Below are positions 19,298-29,222 of a stretch of 64,000 nt of DNA, piece after piece. The translations under genes and the position numbers were made by a program. Under the pieces are notes generated by a model. The model saw only the letters and a program-made list of their open reading frames with translations. It had not been told where the DNA came from and made no database searches. The stretch is from an alpha proteobacterium SCGC AAA536-K22 (lineage in GTDB: Bacteria; Pseudomonadota; Alphaproteobacteria; Puniceispirillales; Marisalimonadaceae), in assembly GCA_000421325.1 (NCBI GenBank), contig ATWQ01000001.1:146011-210010 (forward strand), written 5' to 3'. Position 1 is the stretch's first letter; each line of letters begins with the position of its first letter.

Positions 19298-21325
19298 TCA
19301 ATCAGATTTTCTATTAGATTTCCACTTTACAGTAATACTTCCGGTTAAGGGAACAACTTCAATAATCTTAACCTTTAATTGCATTCCAATATAAAATTTA
19401 CTACCGCTCCGTTCACCAATTAATGTTTGTTTAACTTGATCGTAGTTATACCAGTCATTTGGAAGTTCTCTTATTGGTAGTAATGCGTCAGCAATTCCTC
19501 CATCTATAGAGACGAAAACACCAAATTTATGTATTGATGTTATAGAGCAATTAACAATTTCATTAACTTTTTTTTTGTATAATAATGAGATATATCTATC
19601 AACAGTTTTCCTTTCAGCGACAATTGACTTTCTTTCGGTATTAGAAATATGATCACATATTGATTTAAGATCATCATTTTCAATGTGTTGAAATAATTTT
19701 TTATTCTTATTTAAAACATTATTATTAATTATTTCAATAATTTGCCTGTGTACTAATAAATCAGCATATCTTCTTATAGGTGACGTGAAATGAACATAAT
19801 TTTTTAGAGCCAAACCAAAATGTGACTTGTTTTTGTTCTCGTATTTTGCTTGAGATTGACTTCTTAGAATTGATTGATTAACAGTTTCATATTCAGGAGA
19901 CCCCTTACTTTCACTTAATATTTTATTCATTAATGAAGGGTGAGGTACTTTACCAATTAAAATCTTTGATAAAGGTTTTCCTATCAATTCTATCAGTGAT
20001 TTATACTTTTCTTGGCTAGGTGGTTCATGAGATCGATAAATCGATTGATTGGCAACCTTATTTATTTCCTCTGCTGCAGCTACGTTTGCTAAAATCATTA
20101 ATTCTTCAATAATTTTATTACTTGTAACGCCATAAATTTTTTTGACATCTTGAGGCCAACCCTCTTCATCAAATAAAATCTTCTTTTCAGGTAATTCTAG
20201 ATTTAAAGCACCTCTCTTTTCTCTCAGACCTTCTAAAATTTTGTAGACATTGTGAAGAGACTTAATAACTTTTAATATATTATTTTCAAAACCTTGATTT
20301 AAGAATTTACTTTTTATAACGTCTTCCACTTCATTATATGTCAGACGTTTTTTTGAGTTAATGATAGATCTGAAAAAAGAATGGGATTTTTTTTGTCCAT
20401 TATTATCTAGAATAATTTCAACTGTTAAACACGCGCGATCCAAGTCTGGTTTAAGAGAGCAAAGGTTATTTGATAATTCTTCAGGTAGCATTGGAATTAC
20501 ATAGTTGGGGAGATATACTGAATTCCCTCTAAGTCTTGCTTCTTTATCTAAATAAGAGTTAGCTTTGACAAAGTGAGAGACATCAGCAATAGATACTAGA
20601 ATACGCCATCCATCTTTTTTACTTAATTGTTCTGCATAAACTGCATCATCAAAATCTTTTGCATCTTCTCCGTCTACTGTAACAAGTGAAATTGTTCTAA
20701 GGTCTATCCGTGAATTTGTATCGATGATATCTAGTTTTTCAATTTCATTTTTTATGTTTATATCGAAGTCATTTTTTAAGTCCTGTTCTTTTACCGCAAG
20801 ATAGGAATAAACTTTAGGATCCAGGGATGAGCCAATAACTTCTATAATTTCAGCATGAGTTTGTTGAATTCTAGTCCTAAGTTTATGTCTTTTGTTGGTT
20901 TTTATCTTTTTTATTTTTAACTTTTTTAAAATTTGTCCAGAAGCAAACCTTGCTTTAACTATATCACCATTTTTAATTAAAAAATCTTTAGGTGTTATTG
21001 GTTCTATAACTTCTTTACTTTGCATTCCTCTTTCTAGAACTTGAAGAAGAAACTTACTTTTAGAATTTAATCTAACTTTTGCAAAAAAATATTTCCTTTC
21101 AATTTCAATTTTCTTAATTATTTTTGTTACTTTATATTCCTTATGTTTTAATTCCAACTCTACCAATAAATTATCATCGACAGCAAAGTTGATGTTGTTT
21201 TTATTAAATGGTATTTCTATGCTTTTTAGTGGATGATTTTTTTCCGTTAATTTGCCAACTGCATAACCATCATCATCTAATAGTGTGACTTTTAAAGATA
21301 ATATTTCTTTGTTAGTTAATTCCAA
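19298..21325 (-). CDS. rnr: Ribonuclease R, short N-terminus
   Basis: Processive 3'-5' exoribonuclease of the RNase II/R family. The RNB domain contains VDGEDAKDFDDAV (residues 217-229) with the metal-binding aspartates, and HFTSPIRRYADLLVHRQI. A C-terminal S1 domain begins near residue 590 and a basic tail ends KWKSNRK. At 675 residues it starts directly in the cold-shock-like region; the N-terminal winged-helix domain of most RNase R is absent and only 52 bp separate it from topA. The start is TTG with no clear ribosome binding site. An upstream ATG at 21350 is one base out of frame. Confidence 0.92.
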   Translation of the reverse strand: MELTNKEILSLKVTLLDDDGYAVGKLTEKNHPLKSIEIPFNKNNINFAVDDNLLVELELKHKEYKVTKIIKKIEIERKYFFAKVRLNSKSKFLLQVLERGMQSKEVIEPITPKDFLIKNGDIVKARFASGQILKKLKIKKIKTNKRHKLRTRIQQTHAEIIEVIGSSLDPKVYSYLAVKEQDLKNDFDINIKNEIEKLDIIDTNSRIDLRTISLVTVDGEDAKDFDDAVYAEQLSKKDGWRILVSIADVSHFVKANSYLDKEARLRGNSVYLPNYVIPMLPEELSNNLCSLKPDLDRACLTVEIILDNNGQKKSHSFFRSIINSKKRLTYNEVEDVIKSKFLNQGFENNILKVIKSLHNVYKILEGLREKRGALNLELPEKKILFDEEGWPQDVKKIYGVTSNKIIEELMILANVAAAEEINKVANQSIYRSHEPPSQEKYKSLIELIGKPLSKILIGKVPHPSLMNKILSESKGSPEYETVNQSILRSQSQAKYENKNKSHFGLALKNYVHFTSPIRRYADLLVHRQIIEIINNNVLNKNKKLFQHIENDDLKSICDHISNTERKSIVAERKTVDRYISLLYKKKVNEIVNCSITSIHKFGVFVSIDGGIADALLPIRELPNDWYNYDQVKQTLIGERSGSKFYIGMQLKVKIIEVVPLTGSITVKWKSNRKSD

Positions 21326-21377
21326 GATATTAAAAGATCTTTTTTGTCATATTATAAAAGTTTACCAAAATTTACGT

Positions 21378-23888
21378 TTATTTTTTTTTAACAGATTTCT
21401 TTTTTGTTCTGGGAGGTTTTGCAGCTTTTGCAATAATTAACTCGATTGCTTGATCAAGATTAATCTCTTCTAATGAAATAGATTTTGGAAGAGTAGCCCT
21501 GATTTTATTATATTCAACGTAAGGTCCAAATCTTCCGGATTTAGCTAATACCTTTCCGTTGCCATCAGGATGATCTCCTAAAACCTTTCCTAGCTTTTCG
21601 CTGTTTTCACCTATTAAAACTACAGCATGATTTAAGCCTATATTTATAACAGTTTCGTCAGCTGGTATGCTTATAAAATTAATATCATATTTCAAGTAGG
21701 GACCATATCTTCCAATTCCAGCAGAAATATCTTGGCCTGTTTCTGGATGTTTGCCTATCAATCTTGGTAAAGAGAGAAATGCAAGAGCTTTTTGAAGATC
21801 AATTCCTTTAGCTTCTACTAATTTTGGAATACTAGTTCTTTTAGGTTTCTTTTCGTCACCTAATTGAAGATAAATACCGTAGGGTCCTTTTTTTATAATC
21901 GCGTTTAAACCACTTTCAGGGTCAATACCTAAAATGCCATCATCATTTGGCATAAAAGTACTATTAGCATCATTCTCCTCGTTTTGATTGCTTGCAATTT
22001 GCTTTGTGAATTTACATTCAGGATAATTTGAGCATCCTATGAAAGCACCGTATTTTCCTAGTTCCAAACCCAATTTTCCATTAGAACAAGTAGGACATTT
22101 TTTATTAGGTTCACCGTTTTGAGTTAAATCTTCTTTAGGAAAAAATAAATCAGAGAGTTCGTTTTCAAGAGCTTCAAGGATCTTATCTCTTTCTAATTCA
22201 GACATTTTATTTAAATGTGGTTTAAACCCATCCCAAAATTCTTCTAATAATTTCTTATAGTTTAATTTTCCGTCAGATACTTTATCTAACTTTTTTTCAA
22301 GATCAGCAGTGAAATCGTATTCTATATATTGACCAAAGAAATTGTTTAAAAAGGCGGTGAGTATCCTTCCTCTTTCTTGAGGTATATGTTTACCTTTTTC
22401 TTTTTCAACATAACTTCGGTTTATAAGTACTTGAAGTATAGAAGCATACGTAGAGGGTCTTCCGATACCTAACTCTTCCATTTTTTTAATAAGACTTGCA
22501 TCTGTAAATCTAGGTGGAGGTTGAGTGAAATGTTGTTCTCCGTCAGCTTTTTCTAAATCAACATCTTCATTTTCAACTAATTTAGGTAATATTTTATCAT
22601 CTTCTCTATCTCTATAAACAAAAAAGCCTGGAAAATATACTTGTGATCCGTTGGCTCTAAAAATAATACTCATATCTTTATTTGAAATATCAGCGGCAGT
22701 TTCGTCTAATTCAGCTGATTGCATTTGACTTGAAATTGTTCTTTTCCAAATTAATTCATAAAGTTTTAATTGTTCATTATCTAGGTATTGCGACATATTT
22801 TCTGGGTCACGTGAAATTGAAGTAGGTCTAATAGCCTCATGAGCTTCCTGGGCATTTGCCGCTTTAGATTTATATACCCGTGGTGTTTGAGGAATATAAT
22901 CTTTACCATGTCGATTTGTAATTTCATTTCGTAATTCATCAATAGCTTGAGAGCTTAATTGAACGCCATCTGTTCTCATATAAGTTATCAAACCAGTTGT
23001 TTCACTACCAATGTTTATACCTTCATATAATTTTTGAGCTATTCTCATTGTTCTTGACGCACCAAAGCCTAATTTGTTTGAAGCTTCTTGCTGAAGTGTT
23101 GATGTCGTAAAAGGTGCTAAGGGATTTCTTTTAACGCGTTTAGTTTCAATTTTAGATATATTAAACGAAGATTTTCTAATTTTGTCTAATGCTTGATTAG
23201 CAGCATCTTCATTTTTAAGATCCATCTTCGCTAATTTTTTATTATCAAAAACATTCAACTTTGCTGAGAAATTTTCATTGTTATTTTTTAAAAATATAGA
23301 AGATATTGACCAATATTCTTCAACATTAAACTTTTCAATCTCAATTTCTCTTTCACATATAAGCTTCAATGCAACAGACTGTACTCTACCAGCAGATTTT
23401 GAACCTGGAAGTTTCCGCCATAGTATTGGAGAGATTGAAAAACCGATTAGATGATCTAAAGCCCTCCTAGCTAAATAAGCCTCAACTAATTCTGTATTAA
23501 TTTCTCTTGGTTTTTTCATTGCGTCAAGAACAGCATTTTTAGTTATTTCGTTAAAAACAACTCTCTCAACTGGTTTTTCCATAATAGTTTTTTTTGAATT
23601 TAAAATTTCTTTTAAATGCCAACTTATAGCTTCTCCTTCTCTATCAGGATCTGTAGCCAGAATTAAACTATCAGCTGATTTCAATTCTCCAATAATTTCC
23701 TTAACAACTTTTTCTTTATCTTTATGCATCTCCCATGACATTTTAAAGTTATCATTAGGAAGTACTGCTCCATCCTTAGATGGTAAATCTCTTATATGGC
23801 CAACAGACGCAATTACTTTATAATCACTACCAAGATATTTATTAATAGTTTGTGCTTTTGCTGGAGATTCAACTATTACTAACTTCAT
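21378..23888 (-). CDS. topA: DNA topoisomerase I
   Basis: Type IA topoisomerase relaxing negative supercoils. The N-terminal Toprim domain begins LVIVESPAKAQTINKYLG; the active-site tyrosine is Tyr303 in LITYMRTDG. One four-cysteine zinc finger (CPTC...CSNYPEC, near residues 605-632) is followed by alphaproteobacterial C-terminal repeats with GIGRYGPYLKY and KSGRFGPYVEYN, and a Lys/Arg-rich tail. The 836-residue length is normal. dprA, usually between plsY and topA, is absent. Confidence 0.97.
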   Translation of the reverse strand: MKLVIVESPAKAQTINKYLGSDYKVIASVGHIRDLPSKDGAVLPNDNFKMSWEMHKDKEKVVKEIIGELKSADSLILATDPDREGEAISWHLKEILNSKKTIMEKPVERVVFNEITKNAVLDAMKKPREINTELVEAYLARRALDHLIGFSISPILWRKLPGSKSAGRVQSVALKLICEREIEIEKFNVEEYWSISSIFLKNNNENFSAKLNVFDNKKLAKMDLKNEDAANQALDKIRKSSFNISKIETKRVKRNPLAPFTTSTLQQEASNKLGFGASRTMRIAQKLYEGINIGSETTGLITYMRTDGVQLSSQAIDELRNEITNRHGKDYIPQTPRVYKSKAANAQEAHEAIRPTSISRDPENMSQYLDNEQLKLYELIWKRTISSQMQSAELDETAADISNKDMSIIFRANGSQVYFPGFFVYRDREDDKILPKLVENEDVDLEKADGEQHFTQPPPRFTDASLIKKMEELGIGRPSTYASILQVLINRSYVEKEKGKHIPQERGRILTAFLNNFFGQYIEYDFTADLEKKLDKVSDGKLNYKKLLEEFWDGFKPHLNKMSELERDKILEALENELSDLFFPKEDLTQNGEPNKKCPTCSNGKLGLELGKYGAFIGCSNYPECKFTKQIASNQNEENDANSTFMPNDDGILGIDPESGLNAIIKKGPYGIYLQLGDEKKPKRTSIPKLVEAKGIDLQKALAFLSLPRLIGKHPETGQDISAGIGRYGPYLKYDINFISIPADETVINIGLNHAVVLIGENSEKLGKVLGDHPDGNGKVLAKSGRFGPYVEYNKIRATLPKSISLEEINLDQAIELIIAKAAKPPRTKKKSVKKK

Positions 23889-23977
23889 TTATAAGGAGCC
23901 TTAAATCTATTAAACTTAAAATTCTATTATTTTAGTGCAGATAACATTACTTTTACTAAATAACAATAAATATGTTT

Positions 23978-24607
23978 TTATATTTTAGCTTCTGATCGAT
24001 TTAGTATTCTCTTTATATTTTCTCTATGTTGTAAATAACAAATTGAAGAAATTAAAAGAGAAGCAACAAAAAATGAATTTTCAGAAGATAAAAAAAACAT
24101 TAAAATTGGTACGAAAAAATATGAAACTAATGCTGACATAGAGCTTATTTTGAATAATTTTGCAATTAAAGCCCATATCAAAAGTGCTGTTAATCCAACA
24201 AATAAATTAAGAAAAAGTATAACCCCAAATCCAGTTGCTACCCCTTTTCCACCTTTAAAATATAACCAGATTGGAAAACAATGTCCTATTACTGCAGATA
24301 TGGCAACTACAGCTTCAAAAGACTTAATATCATTGCTAAAGGTAAACGGTATATAATTTAAAGATAACTTAACAAGATAGATAGCAAGCGCACCCTTTAT
24401 ACCATCTAGAATTAATGTTAAGAGAGCTAATTTTTTGTTTCCAGTTCTCAAAACGTTTGTTGCACCAATATTTCCACTACCTATATCTCTTATATCTCCT
24501 AATCCAGATATTTTAGTGAGTATTAAACCAAATGGTATAGATCCTATAAAATATCCAAATAGGAAAAAAGTTGTCAAAAAAATTATGTAACTATGTTCTA
24601 AAGTCAT
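23978..24607 (-). CDS. plsY: Glycerol-3-phosphate acyltransferase PlsY
   Basis: Membrane enzyme transferring acyl groups from acyl-phosphate to glycerol 3-phosphate, the first step in phospholipid synthesis. The 209-residue protein has five or so membrane helices and the three PlsY motifs: SGNIGATNVLR, GHCFPIWLYFKGGKGVATG and a C-terminal QHRENIKRIL. Its ATG overlaps the stop of the dihydroorotase-like gene by 4 bases (ATGA), implying translational coupling. Confidence 0.95.
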   Translation of the reverse strand: MTLEHSYIIFLTTFFLFGYFIGSIPFGLILTKISGLGDIRDIGSGNIGATNVLRTGNKKLALLTLILDGIKGALAIYLVKLSLNYIPFTFSNDIKSFEAVVAISAVIGHCFPIWLYFKGGKGVATGFGVILFLNLFVGLTALLIWALIAKLFKISSMSALVSYFFVPILMFFLSSENSFFVASLLISSICYLQHRENIKRILNRSEAKI

Positions 24608-25929
24608 TTTATAATTTTATCTTTAAACATTTGGCTGATATAGGCTGCTTGACCATTTATAAAAGTACCTAGAATTTTTCCATTGATTTTTCTAAAATCA
24701 AAAGGTGTAGGGCTGGTCTTTAAATTATTCTGATTTATCATATCAGGAAAATTCTCATCAAAAATTATAAATTCAGCAAGTTTGTCTTTTTCTAAACTTG
24801 GTTTTTTCATATTAAGAACATTTGCTGGATTAATAGTTAATAAGGATATAGCCTTATTTAAGTCAATAATTTTTTTATGTACTAACTCTAATGTCATTAC
24901 AAACAACGTTTCTATTCCAGATGCACCAATTGACGCGGCTGAAAAAGGCTGTACTTTTGTATCTTTTGATCGAGCTCTATGATCAGAAGCAATAGCATCA
25001 ATTGTTCCGTCTTGAATTCCTTCAATTACAGCTAACCGGTCATCTTCAATTCTTAAAGGAGGAGATAATTTAAACGCGGTATTATAACTTAATAAAGAAG
25101 TCTCATTTAAAGAAAAATAGGGAGGTGCAGTATCACAGGTGATTTTTAAACCGGCTTTTTTAGCTTCTCTAATTACATTAATTGAATCTCGTGTAGATAC
25201 ATGGGCGACATGATAATTAACTCCTGTTAATTTAGCCAATCTTATATCTCTTTCGATTATAATAACTTCTGCACAAGATGGGATGCCAATTAACCCTAGA
25301 CGGGTAGAAATTTCACCTTCATTCATTTCACCATTAATTAATGTGGTTGATGCTTTATTTAGACCTGATAAATCTTCATCTTCTGCATGTTGAATAATAG
25401 GACGATTAATCATTGCTGCATAACTCATTAAACGTCTCATAACTAAACTATTTTTTATACTTTTGTTTCCATTTGTAAAACCGATTGCTCCCATTTCTGA
25501 CATAAGGCCAATTTCGCTCATTTCTAAACCTTGATCATCTTTGGTAGCTGCACCATAGACATTCACTTTAGGAAGTTTAGAGTTCTCAGATTGTCTTTTA
25601 ATGTGATCTATTATTGATGGATTATTCAATTTGGGAGTCTGATTTGGAAGAATGACCATTGATGTAATACCATTCTCCGCTGCAATTTTTTGAGTGGATA
25701 CTAAATTCTCAGTTTTCCCAATGTTAACACGCATGTCTATGATGCCAGGTGTCATAGTTAATCCATCACAATCATAGATATCAATTTGATTATTTTGTTT
25801 TAAAACTTCAGTTTGGAAGTCTTTAGAAATTGAAAAAATCTTATTTTTATGAATAACAACATCTGATATTTCATTTAAATTTGTTGCGGGATTCAATAAT
25901 TTGATTGATTTGAAAATCGTATATGTCAT
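24604..25929 (-). CDS. pyrC: Dihydroorotase-like protein, likely non-catalytic
   Basis: Amidohydrolase-superfamily protein of 441 residues in the slot normally annotated pyrC, directly after pyrB. The metal-binding HxH of active dihydroorotases is replaced: PGIIDMRVNIG has Arg-Val-Asn where PGFIDxHVH is expected. The late DHAPH motif is also changed, to SDHRARS. Other histidines (QHAEDEDL, YHVAHVS) remain. Inactive homologues of this kind act as structural partners of aspartate carbamoyltransferase in some bacteria, and many alphaproteobacterial pyrBC clusters encode one. The real dihydroorotase should be encoded elsewhere. Confidence 0.85.
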   Translation of the reverse strand: MTYTIFKSIKLLNPATNLNEISDVVIHKNKIFSISKDFQTEVLKQNNQIDIYDCDGLTMTPGIIDMRVNIGKTENLVSTQKIAAENGITSMVILPNQTPKLNNPSIIDHIKRQSENSKLPKVNVYGAATKDDQGLEMSEIGLMSEMGAIGFTNGNKSIKNSLVMRRLMSYAAMINRPIIQHAEDEDLSGLNKASTTLINGEMNEGEISTRLGLIGIPSCAEVIIIERDIRLAKLTGVNYHVAHVSTRDSINVIREAKKAGLKITCDTAPPYFSLNETSLLSYNTAFKLSPPLRIEDDRLAVIEGIQDGTIDAIASDHRARSKDTKVQPFSAASIGASGIETLFVMTLELVHKKIIDLNKAISLLTINPANVLNMKKPSLEKDKLAEFIIFDENFPDMINQNNLKTSPTPFDFRKINGKILGTFINGQAAYISQMFKDKIIK

Positions 25930-25931
25930 CT

Positions 25932-26915
25932 TTAATTTTTTAGAATTTCATTTTTTGTATTATTTAAAGCTTCAATGATAGACATTCTTACTGCAACACC
26001 CATTTCAACTTGAGTTTTAATTAAACTTCTATTTGAATCGTCCGCCAGTGCAGATGCAATTTCCACACCTCTGTTCATAGGACCAGGATGCATAATTACT
26101 GCATTAGGGCTAGCTAAAGCAAGCTTTGTTTCATCAAGGCCAAAAAACTTAAAATATTCTCTCTCTGAGGGATTTTCAGTTCCAGACATTCTTTCATTTT
26201 GCAAACGTAAAAGCATAACAACATCAGCGCCTTTTATACCCATTTTCATATCATAAAAACATTTTACACCTAAATTTTCTAAATTTGAGGGCATTAATGT
26301 AGATGGTGCAACACACCTAACGTCTGCACCCATTATTGTCAATAAATGTATATTTGATCGGGCTACTCTACTATTCGTTATATCTCCACAAATACTGATC
26401 TTTAAGCCTTCTAGATATCCTACTCTTCTTTTTATTGTGAGTGCGTCAAGCAATGCTTGAGTAGGATGTTCATGTCTTCCATCACCAGCATTAATAATGC
26501 TACAATTTAAATAATTTGCAAATAATAGTGGAGCACCACTATGAGGGTGCCTTACTATTAACAAATCTGGCTTCATAGCATTTAGTGTGCTTGCAGTATC
26601 TAGTAAACTTTCTCCTTTTTTAATGGATGAATTAATAAGGGATATATTAATTACTTCAGCTCCAAGCCTTCTTGCAGCAAGTTCAAATGATACTCTTGTA
26701 CGGGTTGAGTTCTCAAAAAAAACATTAAGGACCACGTAACCTTGAAGAGTTTTTGTATTGCTGTGTTTATCTAAATTTGCAAAATAATCGGCTCTATCAA
26801 TCAGATTTTGAATTTCAGACTTTTTCATTCCCTCAATGGCTAACAGATGATTTGATGATAGTTTTACAGGAGAGGAAAGAAAGCTTTCAGTTTTATTATT
26901 TAATAATTCATTCAT
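25932..26915 (-). CDS. pyrB: Aspartate carbamoyltransferase catalytic subunit
   Basis: Condenses carbamoyl phosphate with aspartate in pyrimidine synthesis. The 327-residue protein shows the carbamoyl-phosphate loop [42 protein letters not shown] and the C-terminal [11 protein letters not shown]. Gene order ruvX-pyrB-pyrC-plsY is alphaproteobacterial; the gap to the dihydroorotase-like gene is 2 bp. No pyrI-like regulatory subunit is nearby. Confidence 0.97.
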   Translation of the reverse strand: MNELLNNKTESFLSSPVKLSSNHLLAIEGMKKSEIQNLIDRADYFANLDKHSNTKTLQGYVVLNVFFENSTRTRVSFELAARRLGAEVINISLINSSIKKGESLLDTASTLNAMKPDLLIVRHPHSGAPLLFANYLNCSIINAGDGRHEHPTQALLDALTIKRRVGYLEGLKISICGDITNSRVARSNIHLLTIMGADVRCVAPSTLMPSNLENLGVKCFYDMKMGIKGADVVMLLRLQNERMSGTENPSEREYFKFFGLDETKLALASPNAVIMHPGPMNRGVEIASALADDSNRSLIKTQVEMGVAVRMSIIEALNNTKNEILKN

Positions 26916-26928
26916 TAAAAATATCCTA

Positions 26929-27396
26929 TTACATCTTTTTTTGTAATCCGTCTAGTGCAGTTTGTAATATCCAACATGCTGCAAGTTGATCTGTTCTAGA
27001 ACTTCTTTTCTTTCTTGTCATATCTTCATTTATCATAGGTCTTTCCACAGCCATTGTAGACATTCTTTCATCTTGAAAGAAAATTGGAAAATCATTAACC
27101 ACTAAAATACTCCTTGTAAAATCTCTAACAGAATCACACCTTGGCCCTATACTTCCATCCATATTTAAAGGCCAACCCATTACTAAACCTGCAATATCGT
27201 AATGGTTAGCAATTAATATTAACTCATTTATATCAGAGCTTATTTTTTTTCGTTTAATGGTCGTTATTGGGGAAGCAACAGTTAAATCTGTATTACTCAC
27301 AGCAACTCCAATGGTTTTTTTTCCTGGATCAATACCTATAAGTCTTTTTTTAGGCAAAATATTTAAGAAAAATTCATCAAGCTTGAAGATAGGCAT
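26929..27396 (-). CDS. ruvX: Holliday junction resolvase-like RuvX (YqgF)
   Basis: RNase H-fold nuclease linked to 16S pre-rRNA 5' maturation and Holliday junction resolution. The [15 protein letters not shown] motif carries the first catalytic Asp; [11 protein letters not shown] and [12 protein letters not shown] supply later conserved positions. I start at ATG 27396 (155 residues), since the longer TTG-initiated form at 27438 would add an unlikely hydrophobic leader. Divergent from gatC. Confidence 0.92.
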   Translation of the reverse strand: MPIFKLDEFFLNILPKKRLIGIDPGKKTIGVAVSNTDLTVASPITTIKRKKISSDINELILIANHYDIAGLVMGWPLNMDGSIGPRCDSVRDFTRSILVVNDFPIFFQDERMSTMAVERPMINEDMTRKKRSSRTDQLAACWILQTALDGLQKKM

Positions 27397-27456
27397 AATT
27401 GATGCTAACAGAAATCTAAAAAAAATAAAAATTATCAATCCAATGAAGGATTAAAA

Positions 27457-27759
27457 ATGTCCAACAAAAATACAATCGTTGATATTCCAACTGTAAACAA
27501 AATAGCTAGATTATCTCGTTTAGATATTCCAGAAGCTAGTAAACAAAGTCTGACCAATGATTTAAACAATATATTAGGTTTTGTAGCTCAATTAGAAGAA
27601 GTTGATACTTCAGACGTAAAACCCTTAGCTTCAGTAACTGGACACAGGTTACCTCTTAGAAGCGATGAAGTAACAGACGGAAACATTGAAGATTTAGTTT
27701 TAAAAAATGCTCCTGAAAGTTCCAGTGGATTTTTTGTTGTTCCAAAGGTAATTGAATAA
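27457..27759 (+). CDS. gatC: Asp/Glu-tRNA amidotransferase subunit C
   Basis: Small subunit that holds GatA and GatB together in the tRNA-dependent amidotransferase. The 100 residues begin with the GatC pattern [14 protein letters not shown] and contain [22 protein letters not shown], then PLRSDEV. AAGGA precedes the ATG. Its stop codon shares a base with the gatA start (TAATG). The genes gatC-gatA-gatB form a tight operon. Confidence 0.97.
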   Translation: MSNKNTIVDIPTVNKIARLSRLDIPEASKQSLTNDLNNILGFVAQLEEVDTSDVKPLASVTGHRLPLRSDEVTDGNIEDLVLKNAPESSSGFFVVPKVIE

Positions 27760-29222
27760 TGTCTGATTTACTTAAGTTTGATTTATTAAGCGCATCTATT
27801 GCTCTTAAGAATAAAGAATTTTCTTCATTAGAATTGACTAATGCTTATTTTGAAGCAATTGAAAAAACATCAGCTTTAGGAGCTTATTTAGAAATTATAA
27901 AAGATCATTCTATGAATATGGCTAAAGCATCAGATAAAAATATTAATAATGGAACATCAAGACCTCTTGAAGGTCTTCCGATAGGTGTAAAAGACATGTT
28001 TTGTACTAAAGACATAAAAACTACTGCATCTTCAAAAATACTTGAAAACTTTTGTCCTACTTATGAAAGTACTGTTACTCAAAATCTTTGGGATGACGGA
28101 GCGGTTATGTTAGGTAAATTATCTTGTGATGAGTTTGCAATGGGATCTAGTAATGAAACAGCAGCTAAAGGAAATGTTGTTAACCCATGGCTAAAAAATA
28201 GTAAAATGTCTCCAGGAGGATCATCTGGCGGGTCAGCTGCAGCAGTGGCTTCAAGGTCAGCACTTGCTGCTACTGGTACAGATACAGGTGGATCAATCCG
28301 GCAACCAGCAGCATTTTGCGGGGTTACTGGTTTGAAACCTACTTATGGTCGATGCTCCAGATGGGGAATAGTTGCATTTTCTTCTTCTTTAGATCAAGCA
28401 GGGCCACTGACAAGGACAGTAAGCGATGCTGCTCTCATGCTTAACTCTATGGCTGGGTATGACAAAAAAGATTCAACCTCGGCTAATTTAGAAATGCCTG
28501 ATTTAATAAATTACTTAGATAAAGGTATTAAAGGAAAAAAAATAGGCATACCCAAAGAATATACTCAAGACGGTATTTCTCAGGATATTGTTAAATTTTA
28601 TGAAAAATCAATCAATTGGTTAAAGGAATCTGGAGCTGAGATATTGCCTGTTTCTTTACCGCATACAAAGTACGCTTTACCTGTTTATTATATAATAGCC
28701 CCTGCAGAAGCATCTAGTAATTTAGCTAGATATGATGGTGTAAGATATGGAAAAAGAAATGAAGCTGCAAGTTTAGATGAGATGTATGAAATTACACGTG
28801 GAAATGGTTTTGGTGAAGAAGTAAAAAGAAGGATAATGATTGGAACTTATGTCTTATCGTCTGGATATTATGACGCATATTACCTTAAGGCTCAAAAAGT
28901 TAGGAGGTTGATAAAAGAAGATTTTGATAATGTTTTTGAAGAAGTTGATTATATTTTAACTCCATCAACACCAACAACATCTTTTGAACTAGGACAAAAA
29001 CAAGATCCTCTGACTATGTACTTAAATGATATATTTACTGTCCCAGCAAGCTTGGCAGGATTGCCAGGGATATCCTTACCTATTGGTTTAGATAAATCAG
29101 GCCTGCCAATAGGAATACAATTAATTGCAAACTCTTTTGATGAGCCAGGTTTAATAAGTACTGCAAGAGCTCTAGAAAGAAGTGCAGAATTTAACTTTAT
29201 ACCTGACGGAGCTGCTACATGA
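27759..29222 (+). CDS. gatA: Asp/Glu-tRNA amidotransferase subunit A
   Basis: Glutaminase subunit releasing ammonia for transamidation of misacylated Glu-tRNA(Gln) or Asp-tRNA(Asn). Amidase-signature catalytic residues are present: Lys78 (GVKDMF), cis-Ser155 (GGSSGGS) and the nucleophile Ser179 ([10 protein letters not shown]). Length of 487 residues is typical. It overlaps gatB by 4 bases. Presence of GatCAB suggests that at least one amide tRNA is made indirectly. Confidence 0.97.
   Translation: MSDLLKFDLLSASIALKNKEFSSLELTNAYFEAIEKTSALGAYLEIIKDHSMNMAKASDKNINNGTSRPLEGLPIGVKDMFCTKDIKTTASSKILENFCPTYESTVTQNLWDDGAVMLGKLSCDEFAMGSSNETAAKGNVVNPWLKNSKMSPGGSSGGSAAAVASRSALAATGTDTGGSIRQPAAFCGVTGLKPTYGRCSRWGIVAFSSSLDQAGPLTRTVSDAALMLNSMAGYDKKDSTSANLEMPDLINYLDKGIKGKKIGIPKEYTQDGISQDIVKFYEKSINWLKESGAEILPVSLPHTKYALPVYYIIAPAEASSNLARYDGVRYGKRNEAASLDEMYEITRGNGFGEEVKRRIMIGTYVLSSGYYDAYYLKAQKVRRLIKEDFDNVFEEVDYILTPSTPTTSFELGQKQDPLTMYLNDIFTVPASLAGLPGISLPIGLDKSGLPIGIQLIANSFDEPGLISTARALERSAEFNFIPDGAAT

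Noticed and set aside
27397-27438. Extended TTG start for ruvX
   Set aside because: It would add a hydrophobic leader not expected in RuvX; ATG 27396 gives the normal length.
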